A program made the translations under genes and the position numbers. The notes under the pieces are model-generated. The model saw only the letters and a program-made list of their open reading frames with translations. It made no database searches and had not been told where the DNA came from. DNA of 64,000 nt from Clytia hemisphaerica (taxonomy: Eukaryota > Cnidaria > Hydrozoa > Leptothecata > Clytiidae), in assembly GCA_902728285.1 (NCBI GenBank), contig CACVBU010000393.1, forward strand, positions 124,001-188,000. Direction: 5' to 3'. Positions 12,301-27,300 of the stretch are shown piece by piece; positions within the stretch are counted from its first letter, which is position 1; each line of letters starts with the position of its first letter.

Positions 12301-15300
12301 CCTCAATAGCCTGGATATCCAGGCTGTAAACTATTTCACAGTCTAGTTTTTGATATTTTATGTTCTGGTTTACAGCCTGGTCTCCCTAGAGCGATTTGCA
12401 TTCTCTTTAAGAGAATGCAGTCCGCTTGCTTGCACTCACTTCGCTAAAACCGTAAGGGCCAATCTACACGGCGTTGAGCAATTCTAAAGCAAAAATAGGA
12501 TAGTCCTCCAGTTGCTAGTGAAGATAGGGCTTTCTGTTACATGAAAACATGAAAAAGAAGAAAACAGTGGCAAGTTCATTTTCCAAGAAAACATGGTTGG
12601 TCATGATAATGCATGCAAACTTTTTTATGGACTTTGGTGTAATCTTTGGATGCTTTTAATAGTTTTAGATCTTGTAAAACTGCTTTTTATTAATTTCTGT
12701 TTTGCTGCCCTGGGTTGGCTAGGAAACATGGGTTTTCACTTTCATTCTCTAGGGAGACCAAGCTCTATAATTTTAGAACTTTGTATGTTGAGGTAAATTT
12801 TGTTTTTTCTAAAATTTTGAGCTTGGATATCCAGGCTAAGCCCTCAAATGAAAGACCTGGCTGGTCATTAAAATACAACTACGCAGCTCCGTTCGCAGCT
12901 CTACTCTACTAATTTTGTTTTGATATAACTTTGTTAGCTGTTCCAAAGAGCATAGTTCCCGTCTTTCCCTTTTTCAAGTTAGCGATCAATTCAATGTTGT
13001 CGAAGTATTCAGAATCTTTATTCAAGTCATGATTCAGATCACTTTCGATCTACGTTTTCAACTTTCCGTTGCAATATATTAAGGTGTCGTCTGCGTACAT
13101 GATGACTTCTCTAAACATTCTGGGAAATCGTTGAATAAGATTAAAAATAGCCGGAGGACCTAGTATAGATCCTTGGGGTACGCCAGTGAACAATGGTTGT
13201 TTGTTTGATAACGATTTGCTGATACAGACTAGCTGATTTCTTTTAAATAAGTAACTTTTAAACCATTTCAGTTCTATGTCGGAGATCCCGTATTCTTGAA
13301 GCTTTTGCAGTAGAATAGCATGATCAACGGTGCCAAATGCTTTTGTCAGATCGATGTAGACAGCTCCTACTAGTTTTCCTTTTTCAATCGAAGATCTAAT
13401 GTCATCAAACAGTAGAGCACTAGCAATTTTAGTTGATCAGTTTTTTCTGTATCCAAATTGACGATCGGTCAGTAGGTTGTTATTTTCGAGGAAGTCAGAA
13501 AGTTGGCTTCTAACAGCTTTCTCCAATATTTTTGAAAACGTTGGCAAGATCGATATGAGCCTAAAGTTTTCTGTTTTTTTGTCCCCGGATTTGTGAATAG
13601 CTTGTTTCTAAAGTGTTGGAACTTCTCCTGAAGTGATGGACATGTTGATGACGTAAGCAAGTGGTTTGGATATCTCGGTGGCACAGCCTTTTAACATTGC
13701 AGGAGGTAAATCATCTGCACCTGTTGCTTTGTTGCGCTTTAAATTTTCGGTATGTAGGTGAAATTAAAAAGGCTTGAAGAGTTTGTGGTGGACCAATTCT
13801 AGGTAGTCTCCAAATGTGGTCGGTGAACACTGAGAAGGTTGATTTTAGCTTTTTGATGACTTCGCTAAAATAATTGGAAAAGATGATAATTGCTGTTCGT
13901 TCGTTTTCGATCTTCTGGGTAGAGAAAGGTACATTTGATTTTGACAGTGTCCCAAAATTTCTTTGGGTTTGATTTGTTTTCTTCTAGAATTTCTTTGTAG
14001 TGTTTTCTTTTTGAATCTTTTAATTTTCCGTTGCATTTGTTTCTAAGTTTCTTGTATTTCTCGTAATCGTCTTCGGATTTTATTCGACGTGACTTTCATA
14101 AAGCTAGATCGTGTTGGTTCATGAGCAATGTCAGATCTTTTCGTAGCCATGGAGACGGTTTTCCTTTTATTACTTTAGTAGTATGAGGAGCATGTTTGTC
14201 AAAAACAGTTTTTAAAGTGCTTGTTAGGAAAATCTTTGCCTCATTGGTGTCATGCAGTTGGTACAAAGGATTCCAATCAATCTTTTTCAGGTCATTTAAG
14301 AGTGCCAGAGGGTCATAGTTTTATAATCTCTTGTTTGTTTAAAGATTGGTTCATATTTTGCACAATTTAATTTTCTGTTGCAACCGATTATGTCGTGATC
14401 TCCAATCGATAAGGGATAAACAATTGTGTCTTTGATGTTTGATGAGTTATTTGTGAGAATTAGATCAATCAAAGTTTCTGTTGTCGGAGTGATTCTCGTT
14501 GCAGTTTTAACGATTTGTTCAAAGCCATTGGCATTGATAATTGCTTTCAATCGTTTATTGTTGTTTTTGTCGAGGTAATTTGTATTGAAATCGCCAAGTA
14601 CAGGCCAAATTTTAGAAAGGCAAGGCAGCGTCCATTGGTGGCCAAAAAGGGCACTTTTTCCTGTGTTGTTCAACTAAAAAGGCTATTTTTACCAATATTT
14701 TAGTAATTTCAGGAGGGGAAGCGTCTGATAACCAGACGCTTAACGGGCATGAAAAATGGCCTGAAGTGCTAAAACTTCCTTTTGTTCTTTTTGTGCCGCA
14801 ATTAAAGTGTTATTGAAAGCGTTGTTGAAATCTTTTGTCAAATAATCTGATGTGTTAGGAGGATGATAATATGTTCCTATGAGAAGTGATGTTGTTTTTT
14901 GAAAAAAAGTTCAATCCATATACGCTCCGGTGAACCCTTTTCTAAATCGAATCTCCTTTCATAGTTCAAGCCATTTTTCAAGTAAACACCAACTTCCCCT
15001 CTCTTCCCGACAGTTCTTGGTTTCGATATAAAAGTATAATCATCAATTTCAAATAAATTCTCATTTTGTTCCTTCGGTATAAATGTCTCACTGATGATGA
15101 TGAAAACATTGTGTTTACACAGGTGTGTTTAGGTTTTTACCAATACCTTCACACCCCCTTTTCACAGACCGGGTAAGATTTTTTCAGCCAGTGGGGGTGA
15201 AGATAATGGACCAAACTCGCTGGGGATTCCCCCTGTTTTTTACCAGCAACTACCAGCAACTACTCTAACTTGGGACTATATATCTGACAAAACAAGGGAC

Positions 15301-18300
15301 AGCAATTCAGCCACCATTTCACCGAACATCCAAAGTCATTTAATTTGAGTTAATGAACAGCCTATTAAAAAGTACCCAATTTCTCTTTTGCACCGGCTAG
15401 GCTTTTAAATCAAAATATGAAAAAAATCCGTAGTGGAACACATGCGAGTGTCTGGAGCGAAGAAGAACAAATTAGTGGCAAAATAATGGAGTTTTTGACA
15501 TCACTCGCTCGACGAGTTACACACTCATTATTTGTTCATCCCATTGGGCAATAGGCGGTTAGGCGGCAGGGGTTCTCTAATTCTCCAATCGGCGTCCGGT
15601 CATTTTGAATGAAAATTAAGAAGGGCACGCTATCAGTGACATGTTATGACAGAAAGTATGATTGATAAACTTGGTAGAGTTATCAAAACAAATTTTTTGT
15701 CAAAGAGATTTAACAGTAAGTGAAAATACAGGCCAGATATCAGCAGTCCCGATATCAACAGTCCCAAGTTAGAGCAGCTGGCATTATGGCATGGAATTGC
15801 AAGTATAGTAATCTGGGGTAACAGTCAGGAGTTTTTGCCTAATTAGGAAAGTATTTTATGATTTTCCCGACTTTCCTAATTAGGAAAGGCTTTCCTAATT
15901 AGGAAAACTTGAAACTTTCAAATCCTCTGGAGGAGGTTAGTATCTATCAAATAATGTTGTTGCGTGTTGGAAATATGCGACGTTTTGTATTTTTTACAAA
16001 ATTTATGAAAATAGTTTCATTTTCCTAATTAAAAGTTCAGTAAAATAGTAAAAATCTTTCCTAATTCAGGCAAAAACTCCTGACTGGGAAATTACAAGAC
16101 AATTTTGACTTATTTGGGCATTACTCTGAAAGTATCAATCCTAATCAAAATTGAAAAATTGGTCCCCCCCCCCCTTTATAAAGGGGGAGGACACTATGGC
16201 TGCTTAAAAAACTTTTAATGTGTGGGAGGGGGTGGACCTATTATGACTTTATTAGACTGTTATGATTTCAAACCATAGTATCTTGATGTCAGAATTTAGT
16301 CAAAATATAATCAAAGTGATTGCAGCTCTTCCTGACACTAAAGCTTGAAAAGTTCCTTTAAAACTACGAAAATTGATTTTTATGGTGACATGTGAAACTT
16401 TTGTTGAAACATCAAAAGTATATGTTAGAATAATCTATACATGATATGCACCACTGCAATGTCTTCCATTCCACCCAATAGCTCATTGGTTGTAAGTGAT
16501 GTAAAATCAGTCAATACGTCACTTTCAACCAATTAGCTATTGGGTGGAATGGAAGACATTGCAATGGTGCATATCATGAATATAGACATTTTTCTAGCAG
16601 CTAGCTAGCAGCTCCAAAATCCTCTCCATCTGAATCCAAATTTATAATAATAACACCAATTTTAGGGGTGTCCCGTATTTACCCCTTTATTTTAACTGTC
16701 CCATAAACATTAACCCTATATACATTGTTTTCAAGTCAGAAAATTCAGTGGGGATGGATTTTACAGTAGGATTTATTAAAATTAGAGCTTAGTCTCGACT
16801 GTGGTCATGGAATGATAATGCTGAATATAATTTTTCACTGGGGGACAACTTTTTAATTGAAATTAACATTTTCAAAAACTATGAGAAATTGCCTAAAATT
16901 TGAGCCATAGATGAAAACATTTGAGCCAAGCCAACCTTGAAAACTAATATGAAGATCAACTTCCCAAGAAAAAGATCTACAGGGAGACAGAGCCCACCTA
17001 GATCTGTGCACTGCTGGATAGGCTATTTCCGGGAAATTTTGCCGGACCTCAAACACTTACCCATTTACATGTGCGGAATTATTGTTACTTTAGCGTATAA
17101 ACCAGACCTTAAAAATCAAAGCGCTGTCTCGGATATTGGAATGACAAAATTTGGTTGGTTGATCATTTTGAGTTATCAAGTTTTAATTGTCTTGGGAACT
17201 TGAACTTGATTCAGGTAACTCTCATCCTTGTTGTTGCAAATACACCTTGTAGATGTTTTTTTTCTTCTGAAAACTTGATTTCCTAGTGTGACTAACTGAG
17301 TAATACAATCTTTGTTGTAGAGATCATTTTTGTTTTTGCAGTTTCTGAGTTGATTTTTTTTGCTTATATACTTCTTTACTTGTCAGTACAAGAGACACCT
17401 ACTACAGCCTTTAAGAGTGCACTATATTTATTTTCTGTTAGTTATGGGGGACACCCAAATGGTTATTAGGTTTGCTGTTTTTATTGTTTACATTTACGTA
17501 ATAAAACTTTGCAAAAACTATTACGCTTTCCTTGCAAAGAAATATTTGACTCTTGGTAAAAATCCACTTAGACCTGTTTAGATTGTCTGAAACTCTTATC
17601 AAATCATACTCAACATGCTTATCCTTATTGTTCGTTATTTGTTGGTTAAAGGGGGGGTGTATACTTCTTCAAGCAGTGAATTATCAGCTACTCTACCGTG
17701 GAGTAACTGCAAGGGTGGTGGTGTCAGCAAGAAAGGTCAAAATTTGCAGTTACTCCGCCTAGTGTCGTGGAGTAACTGCAATTTTATAGATTTTTAAGGA
17801 AGTGGTCAGAAAGTATCTACTAGGGCTCCTGGAGGATATTTTAAAAAATCAAAAAAAGATTTCGCACCACCCCTAACCTGGAAAACTTTTTCGAACCCCC
17901 CTCAAAAGGATTAAAAAACTTTTGCAAACCCCCCTCCCTGCTAAATCTTTTTTCCCTACACTCCAACTGACTGATTAATAAGATGAGGGTTATACTTACT
18001 TTTGGAAAAGGTTGACTTGTCACATATAAATCGGGTTTAAATACTGAATTTCCAGATTGGAGGGATCCTATAAGCCTCATTATCAAAATGTTGTACACTC
18101 ATGTGGAGAGAACTACATTATCATATATAAGGCAGCAAGTGGCTTGATTTGAATTTTGCAGGGGCAAAGAATTTAGTGACGACCAAGGAGGTGCAACCAG
18201 GTGCAACCATAGTTTATGCTGACAGGAGAAAATTTTGATTTTGGACTCCTGATTTGCTTTAAACATAGCTCTTTTTCGGACTGATTCTGCCCAGAAATGA

Positions 18301-21300
18301 GGCTTTCAATGTCTGTATCATAGGGAATTTAAAAGTAAAGTTTTTTTTAATTAATATCTCAGCAGTAATATTTTGAGATAAAAACATAAAAATCAAAAAG
18401 TTTATCAACAACAACAGCATTCAAAGGGAATGTGTACGTCATTTTACATATTTAAATTCAAAAAGTTGTGACAATTTAGAATTGTTATTTTTTTTAATCT
18501 GATAAAAACAAAGAGCTGCACTATTCTTTGTTGCATCCCCACTGTTTCCTGAAGAATTGTCATTTCTGCATTTCACTCCTCTACTGGTATGGTATAATTT
18601 TGATAACAATGCTCTTTCTGATAATTTTTGATTTAAACCAAAAATTACGTCACAACAGTATACGATCCAAATATGGTTCAAAGATAAGACACCTGGGGGA
18701 GGGCTAGAGTCAAACTTTGAAGAGATTTTTTTTATTGATTGTGCTTTTAAGCCAACTTCAACATCCAAAGGACTTTTAGTGCGTTCAGCTAGTTTAACCG
18801 GCTAGTTGATAATAATATCCCAATCAATTTCATCATAATAGAAGTTGAATAAAAGCACTGATTAAATATTTTTTATTTTCATAGTTGTTTTTATCAGCCA
18901 GAGAAAAGCCCAAATGGCTTGTAACATCAATGATAAAGTGATCTGAGAGAGCAGTTGGTGTGCCTATGTAGTTGAAGGTTGGATCAGAATTATTGGTTTG
19001 AAAAAATTCTAATATAGAATGAGTAGGTTTATGGATTATCTGATTCAAGTTTGAAATTGAGGTAAAATTGTTTAAACCATCGAGAAGCTGTTTATTGCAC
19101 CTGAGTGATGGTGTGTAAGAGACTTTTTTCATTTTTGTGGTGTGAGATTTGTTGAAATCTACGCATAAATAAATGTCTGGGGTATTTCCTTCGATTGATT
19201 TGTTGATGTCCTGCACTGATGAGATAAAATCCAAGAGTTCTGGAGCTTCTGATTTTTGTAGAATATTTGTCATTGACTCCAATTGAAGATATTGTAATGG
19301 CTCAAACATTGGAGTTATGTCGTTTCATAGATAAAAATCACCTCCACTAGCACTACGTCTGCCATTATTTGGATTCAATGCGTTTCTATCCTTACAAAAA
19401 AGCTCATATCTCTCAATTTCAAGCTCTGCTTTCTTGTGTGAAGATTATAGTCATGTCTGAGTTAGGCATATAAAATCTGGCTCTCAGAATGAAGGATTGT
19501 TACCAAAAGAGGAACTGATGATTGAGTTATTTGAGGACATAAACCTTAAATATTCAAAAAAGAAAAAGTATTCATCTGGTGTATTATCCTTTGTTTGAGG
19601 CGGTGAGAATTGTTTTGGTTGAGTGGATTTTCAGAAAATCCAATGATTGTTGTGTGTTTGTATGGTTCTTTAGTACTCCCCTTTACATGAGTGAAAGTAA
19701 AATTTGTATCAAAACATTCACCTTTTCTGATCGAGAAAAAACACATAGTTAGATAAAACATGTTGCATTTTGTGCCAGCTTTACAGCCTTTTCGGAATAT
19801 ATTACCATGTCTCGATAATTTGGTACCTAATTTTGGAAGCTTGAAACGACAGTTTTTACCTGTGATGCCATATTTACATTTAAAAACTGGAGTTTTATCA
19901 ACGACTTTGTCTTTGGTTTTAGTATTATCGGAGGATAAAGTTGCGTCGTTTTGTGAGTTGCGTTGAAATTTGGATTTTAGGAAATCAGTCCTTCCCAGGT
20001 ATATATAATAATATCTTGAGTGATCGGAATGTGAGGGAGTGTCCTTCTTGGAGTGGATTGGGCTTCATTTGAAAATGATTCAGTGGCTTACTGAATCTAA
20101 AATTAAGGGCTTCCAAAATACACAATAAAAATATTGAGATATATGAAATATTTTGATATTGATATTGATATTTAAAAGTGCCTTAAAAATAATAAAAATA
20201 ATGGGATAAAGTGGGTCAAGTTTAACCAATAATTTTCAAGCAATTTCAAAAGAATGTCTAAGTATATGCGGAAATTTTTTAGATTCCAGTCTGATAAATT
20301 TCAAGTCAAAGTATTGATTTTCCTGCATAAAAACAAAGAAAAGTATAAAGTCTCATAGTTATCATTATTTGAAGAAAGCTGATCTATGCTGGCGGCAGTG
20401 TCGCCAATTTGGGAATCAGTGGAAATCTCAAATCATGAAATTGGTAAAGAATATTCTATAGAGATGGATGATTTTTCATTCTAAACATTTATCTTATTTT
20501 TAGGCCTTGTCGTCTTCACTACCAGCTCTGTCAGCAGCCCACCAACGACACAATCCAACAATCAATCAAAAACGAAATTTAGCCGTTCATGAATATATTG
20601 CATTAGATATCCTTCGAAAAGCTGGAATAACGGTTCCTCGTGGTGGAGTGGCACGAACTCCTGACGAAGCATCCAAGATTGCCAAATCTTTGGGTAAAAA
20701 ATATTTCCAGAGAATTTAAGAAATTTTTATTCGACGGGAACAAATTTAGCCACAGTCTCTTAGTGCGTATAATTGAAATAAGCTCAAATTTTTTTATAAT
20801 CTGGTGTTCTTTATCAATTTTTTGCATGATGTTTATCCACGATGTGTGTTTAATATGTTGCAGTAGTAAATAATGGCTTTATTGAACTACCAAGCCACTG
20901 GATGATAATTTGCACATTTTTTTCTCAGAAACACACGATTTTGTGGTCAAAGCACAAGTACTAGCTGGTGGTCGTGGCAAAGGAACCTTTGACAGCGGCT
21001 TGAAAGGTGGCGTCAAAATCGTCTACTCGTAAGTCCTTCATTGTATTCACATTTTAGCCTGAATTTGATCTCAATGTAAATTACTATGCAACAATTAAGT
21101 TAGTATATATCCTAGACGTCGTATGTTATGTTACTGTCAGTGAAAATTCCAAGCACTTTTATGTGGCCGTTTTTAACTGCCAAAATACTCCATTTTAAAT
21201 TGAGTTTTGAAAATCAATATTGGAGAAATTCTATTTATGTATCACAAAAATGTTGAAAATAAATAATGTAGATGGTGAACAACTATGTCAGAATTATTTT

Positions 21301-24300
21301 CTCTTTATCATTAGAATTCCTTGAAAATAAATGTTCCATGAAAGGTCAAGAGACGTCCCTAACAAGTTTTGAGGGCCTTCGACAGGCATCGACCACTTAT
21401 GGTGGTTACTCAGTCGGTCAATTTCTAATCCAAAAAAACAAAAAAACGGCCAGTGACTAAAATGCTTGGAATTTTGCCTGACTGTTGATGAAAGGCATTG
21501 TGAGAATTATTTGATTGTCTTGTATTGTATACTATAGTTGTATCATCTGTTTTAATGAGACTTTTTCGTTAGTATTTACTCACTAACAGTTGAGGTTGAG
21601 TTAGGTATCCCCAAAGTTTACAAATTTCAATTGACCCCTACAAGCTGGAAAAACGAGCTAACCCAATTGGTGGTAAAAATGGGGAAAAAAGATCTTTTTA
21701 CTGGGATTGTTCCAGAATAATTCCTATCAATTATTTTTAAAATTTTTGACAGAACGATTTACCCCCTGGATAAATTTTGAAAAAAATGTGGTTGTAGTTG
21801 ACCCCTACATAAGCTCTCCCCCCTTGTCATGACTCAGTTATTGACCTTTAAGCCTCCCCCTTAGACCAGGGTGTCTAAGCCGTGCAAATATATTTTGCTA
21901 AAATGGGGGGAGGCAATCATAAATGGAGCGTCGCATTTATAAATGGAAAGATAGAGATACTTCTGTGCACACTATGCATGATACTGCTGGTTCTGTGGAT
22001 CTTTTGATAGCCATCAGTTCGCCATTTTTTATGGATTTGCCTTCTAGACCAGAGGAAGTGGAGGATGTGTCATCAAAAATGTTGGGCAACAAACTCCACA
22101 CAATACAAACTGGTACTGTTGGAAGGCCATGTAACGAGGTTTGTCCATTTGATTCCATTTGTTTAGCTCCCAGTTTTTAACCAACTCAAACATTAGGGTT
22201 ATTTACAAGAATCTTATGTGAATACAGGGCAACTAAAAAAAAATTAAACATTTTATGAAAATAGCTTTGTCAAGGCTTTTTTGGTATCAGTTAATCAGTG
22301 AACATTCATTTCTTTCGGTATATCTAACCAAACTGTTTCTTCAAGGTTTTGATTGTTGAACGATTGTATCCACGTAGAGAATATTATTTCGCTATCACAC
22401 TCGACCGTGCTGCAAAAGTGAGTACTTTCTCTCATCTCTATACTCTACATCAATTCTGAAAACTTGCTTTCGAATAGATAGCGTTCGAATTAACTAGTTA
22501 TAGTAAGGTATTTTTTCGAATGCGGTCAATTGGGCGCGTTAGGAAACCAGATGATGAGAAATTTTTCCAAAATTCATTTAACCTCTGAAAATTGTCTTCT
22601 ATTGGCATTCGTACATATCTTTCCAAAATATCTTTCCCACATAGCAGTGATCCTTACAACTCATTCAGATTTCCCGGACTTTATCTTCTTTTTAATTGAA
22701 GTTATTCTGCTGTACTGACGTCATAAATTACTTTCTTGAGAAACTATTTGGCGGGTATTCAATTCCGTGGATGGCCTTTCTTCTACCTAGCGTAATCATG
22801 TAATTGGGTTATTTAAGTCTTGAATGGACATTCACTTTCTTATTGCAGGGTCCACTGCTAATTGCCAGTTCACAAGGTGGTATGAGTATTGAGGATGTGG
22901 CAAGAGAAAACCCTGATGCTATAATCAGACAACCTGTCGATATCTACAAAGGTTAGTCCTTTTAGTTTGCTTTTCGCTGTGAATCTCCCCAATATGGATG
23001 TATCTTTTTGTAATGGGCTATTTAAGAAAAAATGTACCCCAAGGGGGAACCCATAGGAAATTTCGAAATCCAGGGGGTTTTCAAAAGAGGCAAAAATCCA
23101 GAGAGGCCTCTAAATTTTCGCCGGGAATCCAAGGGGATTTCTCGAGATTCGGCTGAAAGTACGGGGAGGAGGTCTTTTAATTAAAGAAAAAAATCCAAAG
23201 CCGCAGAGGGGTTCGACCTCAATTTATTCAACATAACACAGTGAATTTTTTTTTCTGGAAAAGCTTATTACGTTGAACTGGTTCTGAATGTTGTCTGGGC
23301 GTATGATTGATATATTTTACCACTAATGATTTTCTTCAGGTCTTGACCGCGAAACAGCCATCAACTTTGCAGAACGTGTCGGCTTCCCTGGCAGTAACAA
23401 AGAAGCCGCTGCAGATTTGTTCCTTAAATTATACGATGTCTTTTTACAAAACGACTGCACACTTCTTGAAATCAATCCATTTACTGAACTAAATGATGGA
23501 GGAGGTAATTTTCCCTTTTTGGACCTACCTCGGAGGTCCTTAGATTAACCTGTGTTCTACCGTCCGTCCGTCCACGTCCGATGCAAGCTTTTTTCAGGAT
23601 TGGCTCGTTCGATTTTTAAGATTGTTTTGCACTATGATGCAAAATGGTAATCCCCAAAATGTAACGGAGCCCGATTTTCGAAAAATAATATGCCGGAAAT
23701 CGCCGTTTTTGCAGATTTTCAATGGATTTTTTCCTTATATATCTTTGTTTTTTCACACAAAAACATTATTAATAACAATACCCACCATCAAGCATGATTC
23801 AATTGTTAATGAAAATGATTTTTGAGGCTGGAACTTTCTACGAATTGCCGGAACAGCCGATTTTCGCCGGAAAAGCGATTTTTTTTTTATTTCTCGAGCT
23901 GTACTTTATATTTTTTGTATGAAACTTTGCGTACTAATGCAAAATAGCAATACCTTAAATGTGACAGAGCCCGATTTTCGAAAAAAACATATTTTTTCCG
24001 CCCGAAAATGCCGGAAATATACCGGAAAAACCGGTTTTTTGGTATTTTCTCGAGATTTCATCATAAGTTGTTTCTGATTTTTTTTGCTCAAAGATTAGCA
24101 ATGCCCAAAACATGGCAGAGTCCGACTTTGGGGAAGAATGTTTTTTCCGGCCGAAAGTGCGGGAAATATGCCTGAAATCTTCATTTGGCGACTGAAATAT
24201 GTACCGCATTGTCTTTTCAGTTAATTGCTGTTCTATCTCTGTCTCCGAGCTTTATAAAAACATCAAGATTGTCACTTTATTATTTGTAGATAGTTTTTGA

Positions 24301-27300
24301 AATAATTCTCTTATTTTCCTTCACAAAAGGTTTTTTACTGCTAGATATCTTTGAATCTGTACCCAATAGAACACTAATAGAACTAATTTTGGACATATTT
24401 TAGCTGATTTTAGGGGTATTTTGAGGAAACAATAGTTTTTTGTCAAAATTAAAATTATAAGAACTATATTCAAGATGACAACTTTCCTGTCAGTTTGAAT
24501 GATAAATTCTCACAGTATTATCTTCATGTACTTTTTCATTGATTTCTAAAGAGATTTCACTGAAATATTGGGAAGGCATTCGAGACACTTTATTAATTTT
24601 TGAGTTCTTTCAACCCAGCCAGTTTGTGCTTGTTTAAATTTCTTATTGTTGATCTTTCCTTTACAATGATTTTATGATGCAAGTGTATTAACAAGGGCAT
24701 ATCATTAATTTCTAAAACGCACTGAGAAGTATGTATTAACGAAAAAACCAATAAAATTTACCATTAAAGATGCCACATTGATGATTTATGATCAACAAAT
24801 AGTCATCAAATACGACAGAGATAGAACAGCAGAAATTCAGATGTTATCATTCCAGCCGCGGCTTTCTCGTACTATGGTTGTACTCAATATTCCATTCATG
24901 AAGTTTTGCTACATTCGTTCTTTCGCTCGCTCGTTCATTCGTTCTCTCGCTCGTTTGTTTGTTCGTTCGTTTGTAAAATTATTAAACTAATTGAAACAAT
25001 GGATCATTGCAACTCAAAATATCATACATTTCTTTTAGAAATCTTTGTTTGGATTTTGCCTACCTTGCCTGAAAAATAAGTCTCAAGAATTGCTAATAAA
25101 CTATTTCTCGTATTTTTGTCGAATTTTGATGACTATTTGTTTTTGTTTTTTTTTCAGTCCCTATACGTTTCTTGTTTTACTTCCTTTTCCATTTCCATTT
25201 TCTATTTATCATTAGGTAGGTCCAATATGTATTTTGGTTGCTGTTGTTAAATCCATCTTTTTATGGGGGGGGGGGGGGGGGTGGCAGCTTTTCAACGGTT
25301 TTTTTTTCTTTTTTCTATTGTATATGTAACACGAACAAATAGTACTAAAGGTTCCTAACATCCCGCAAAAGGACCACCAGATCATGCCGCCAGGAAGAAG
25401 GAACCCAAACTAAAGCTAACAATAAATTAATGAATAAATTGATAAAAGGAGAAAAAAAAAACTAACTACAGAGGATAAATACTAACAGAAATAAAAAACA
25501 AAAAGAGCTAGGAGAGCAGTTAGAGTAAAAGACTAAAATAACGGTCCCCCAAAACGGCTTGTATCACTGATAAATTTTATTGTTATACTCAATATATCAT
25601 GATTTTGGACAATGCTAAAATCGGGGTCGCCATAAAGAAGTATTCTACACAATGTTTTGGGATTAAATGGAAACAAGGTTATGTCAAGTTGAAGAAGGCT
25701 GTCAAATATCACAAGTCTGTCGTTAGAGTAATCAGAGCAATGCATCAAAAAATGCTGTGTTGTTTCTACTGAATTTTGTCGACAGTTGCAGAAGGGGTCA
25801 ACTGTGTCTACGAAATTATGCCTGAACTTATGCTCACAAAGATGACTGAAACCAACCCTTAATCGGTTAAGGAGAACAACACCATCGTTGTCACTGAAAA
25901 CTGAGTTAGCACTTGGTTTGAGAAATTGGAAAATTGCTTGCTTGAAAGAATTAATAGTGGGAAGATTTCGTATATGATCTCCGAGGTTATTCCATTCATT
26001 TATGCAAAAAGGAAAGAAAGAGGCACGATAACGCTCGGTTCTACAGAAAGGTGCCTCGAGTGGTGGTTTTATCCTTCGCCCTGCATTTTGCGCTCTTCCT
26101 CTCCTCTCTGGGGAGGAAGAATATTCGTAAGAATATTCAACGGGTGAACCCTGACCACTTATTTCGATCGTTATTTTTTTTTTAACACCATTGTATTTAA
26201 GTAAAGTGCCGCATTTCAGACGACAAATTCAATCCAGCACTTTCTTTGTTTTCGCGTTGCGTTTTAAGAACATTGTATTTAAGTAAAGTGCCGCATTTCA
26301 GACGACAAATTCAATCCAGCTCTTTCTTTGTTTTCGCGTTGCATATATCATACCCCTTTTTTACACTTTCCGTAAAGTGAATTTTGACTTTAAAAGCTCA
26401 TAATCATAAGCAGAGAACAAGCTGGTCAAATTTAAAAAGTGATAGCTCAAATTTTAAGTTAGGATATCTACTTTCTCCAAAAAACTCCAAGCACTTTGGG
26501 ACATTTGTTCGGCCTCAAGACGTCGGGAAACGTCTGAACTTTTTCGTGGGTCACCCGGTATAATTTTAACATAATATTTATGTGAAAATCACTTTCGGCG
26601 CAACTTATGTAGGTTTCCCCTAGTCTTTTGGAAAAATTACCCGAACAATTCGTCAAGTTATAACGCTACTAGTATAGGTCTAGAAGCTTTTTAAGTTGAC
26701 CCTTTGAAACGCAAAGTTTGTCAAACATGTCGCGGTTTACTCCTCTCTTGTCTCCCATTCTATGCACTGTCAGATGGGGAAGCTTGATTGTACTCTTCTA
26801 TTTTTATTTTCCATTTTACTTTCTAAAATCCTTTTAGTTCTTTGCATGGATGCAAAACTGAATTTTGATGACAATTCGTTGTATCGCCACAAAGAGATTG
26901 CAGAACTAAAAGATTGGTCACAAGAAGACCCTCGAGAAGTGGAAGCCACTCAACATGATCTCAATTACATTGGTCTTGATGGATCCATCGGCTGTCTTGG
27001 TATGTCCTCTTTCCCTTGACCGATATTCTTGTTACCTTCAAATTTGATGAGGGCCCGAACCCATGATTTCCTGAGGGATTGAAATCCACACTTTTTTATA
27101 GAACCACCCTAATTCTGTAATCAAATAACCGAATATTAGAATACTGTAACCTTGCTTCGAGTTAGAAAGAGCTGACAGCATTTACAAACCTCGATCTGAC
27201 ATTTTTAAGAGCTGCTCATAAGTATGGTTGTGTATGAAGTCTGAGACGATGATTCTCTTTTTTCCAGTGAACGGGGCAGGCTTAGCCATGGCAACAATGG

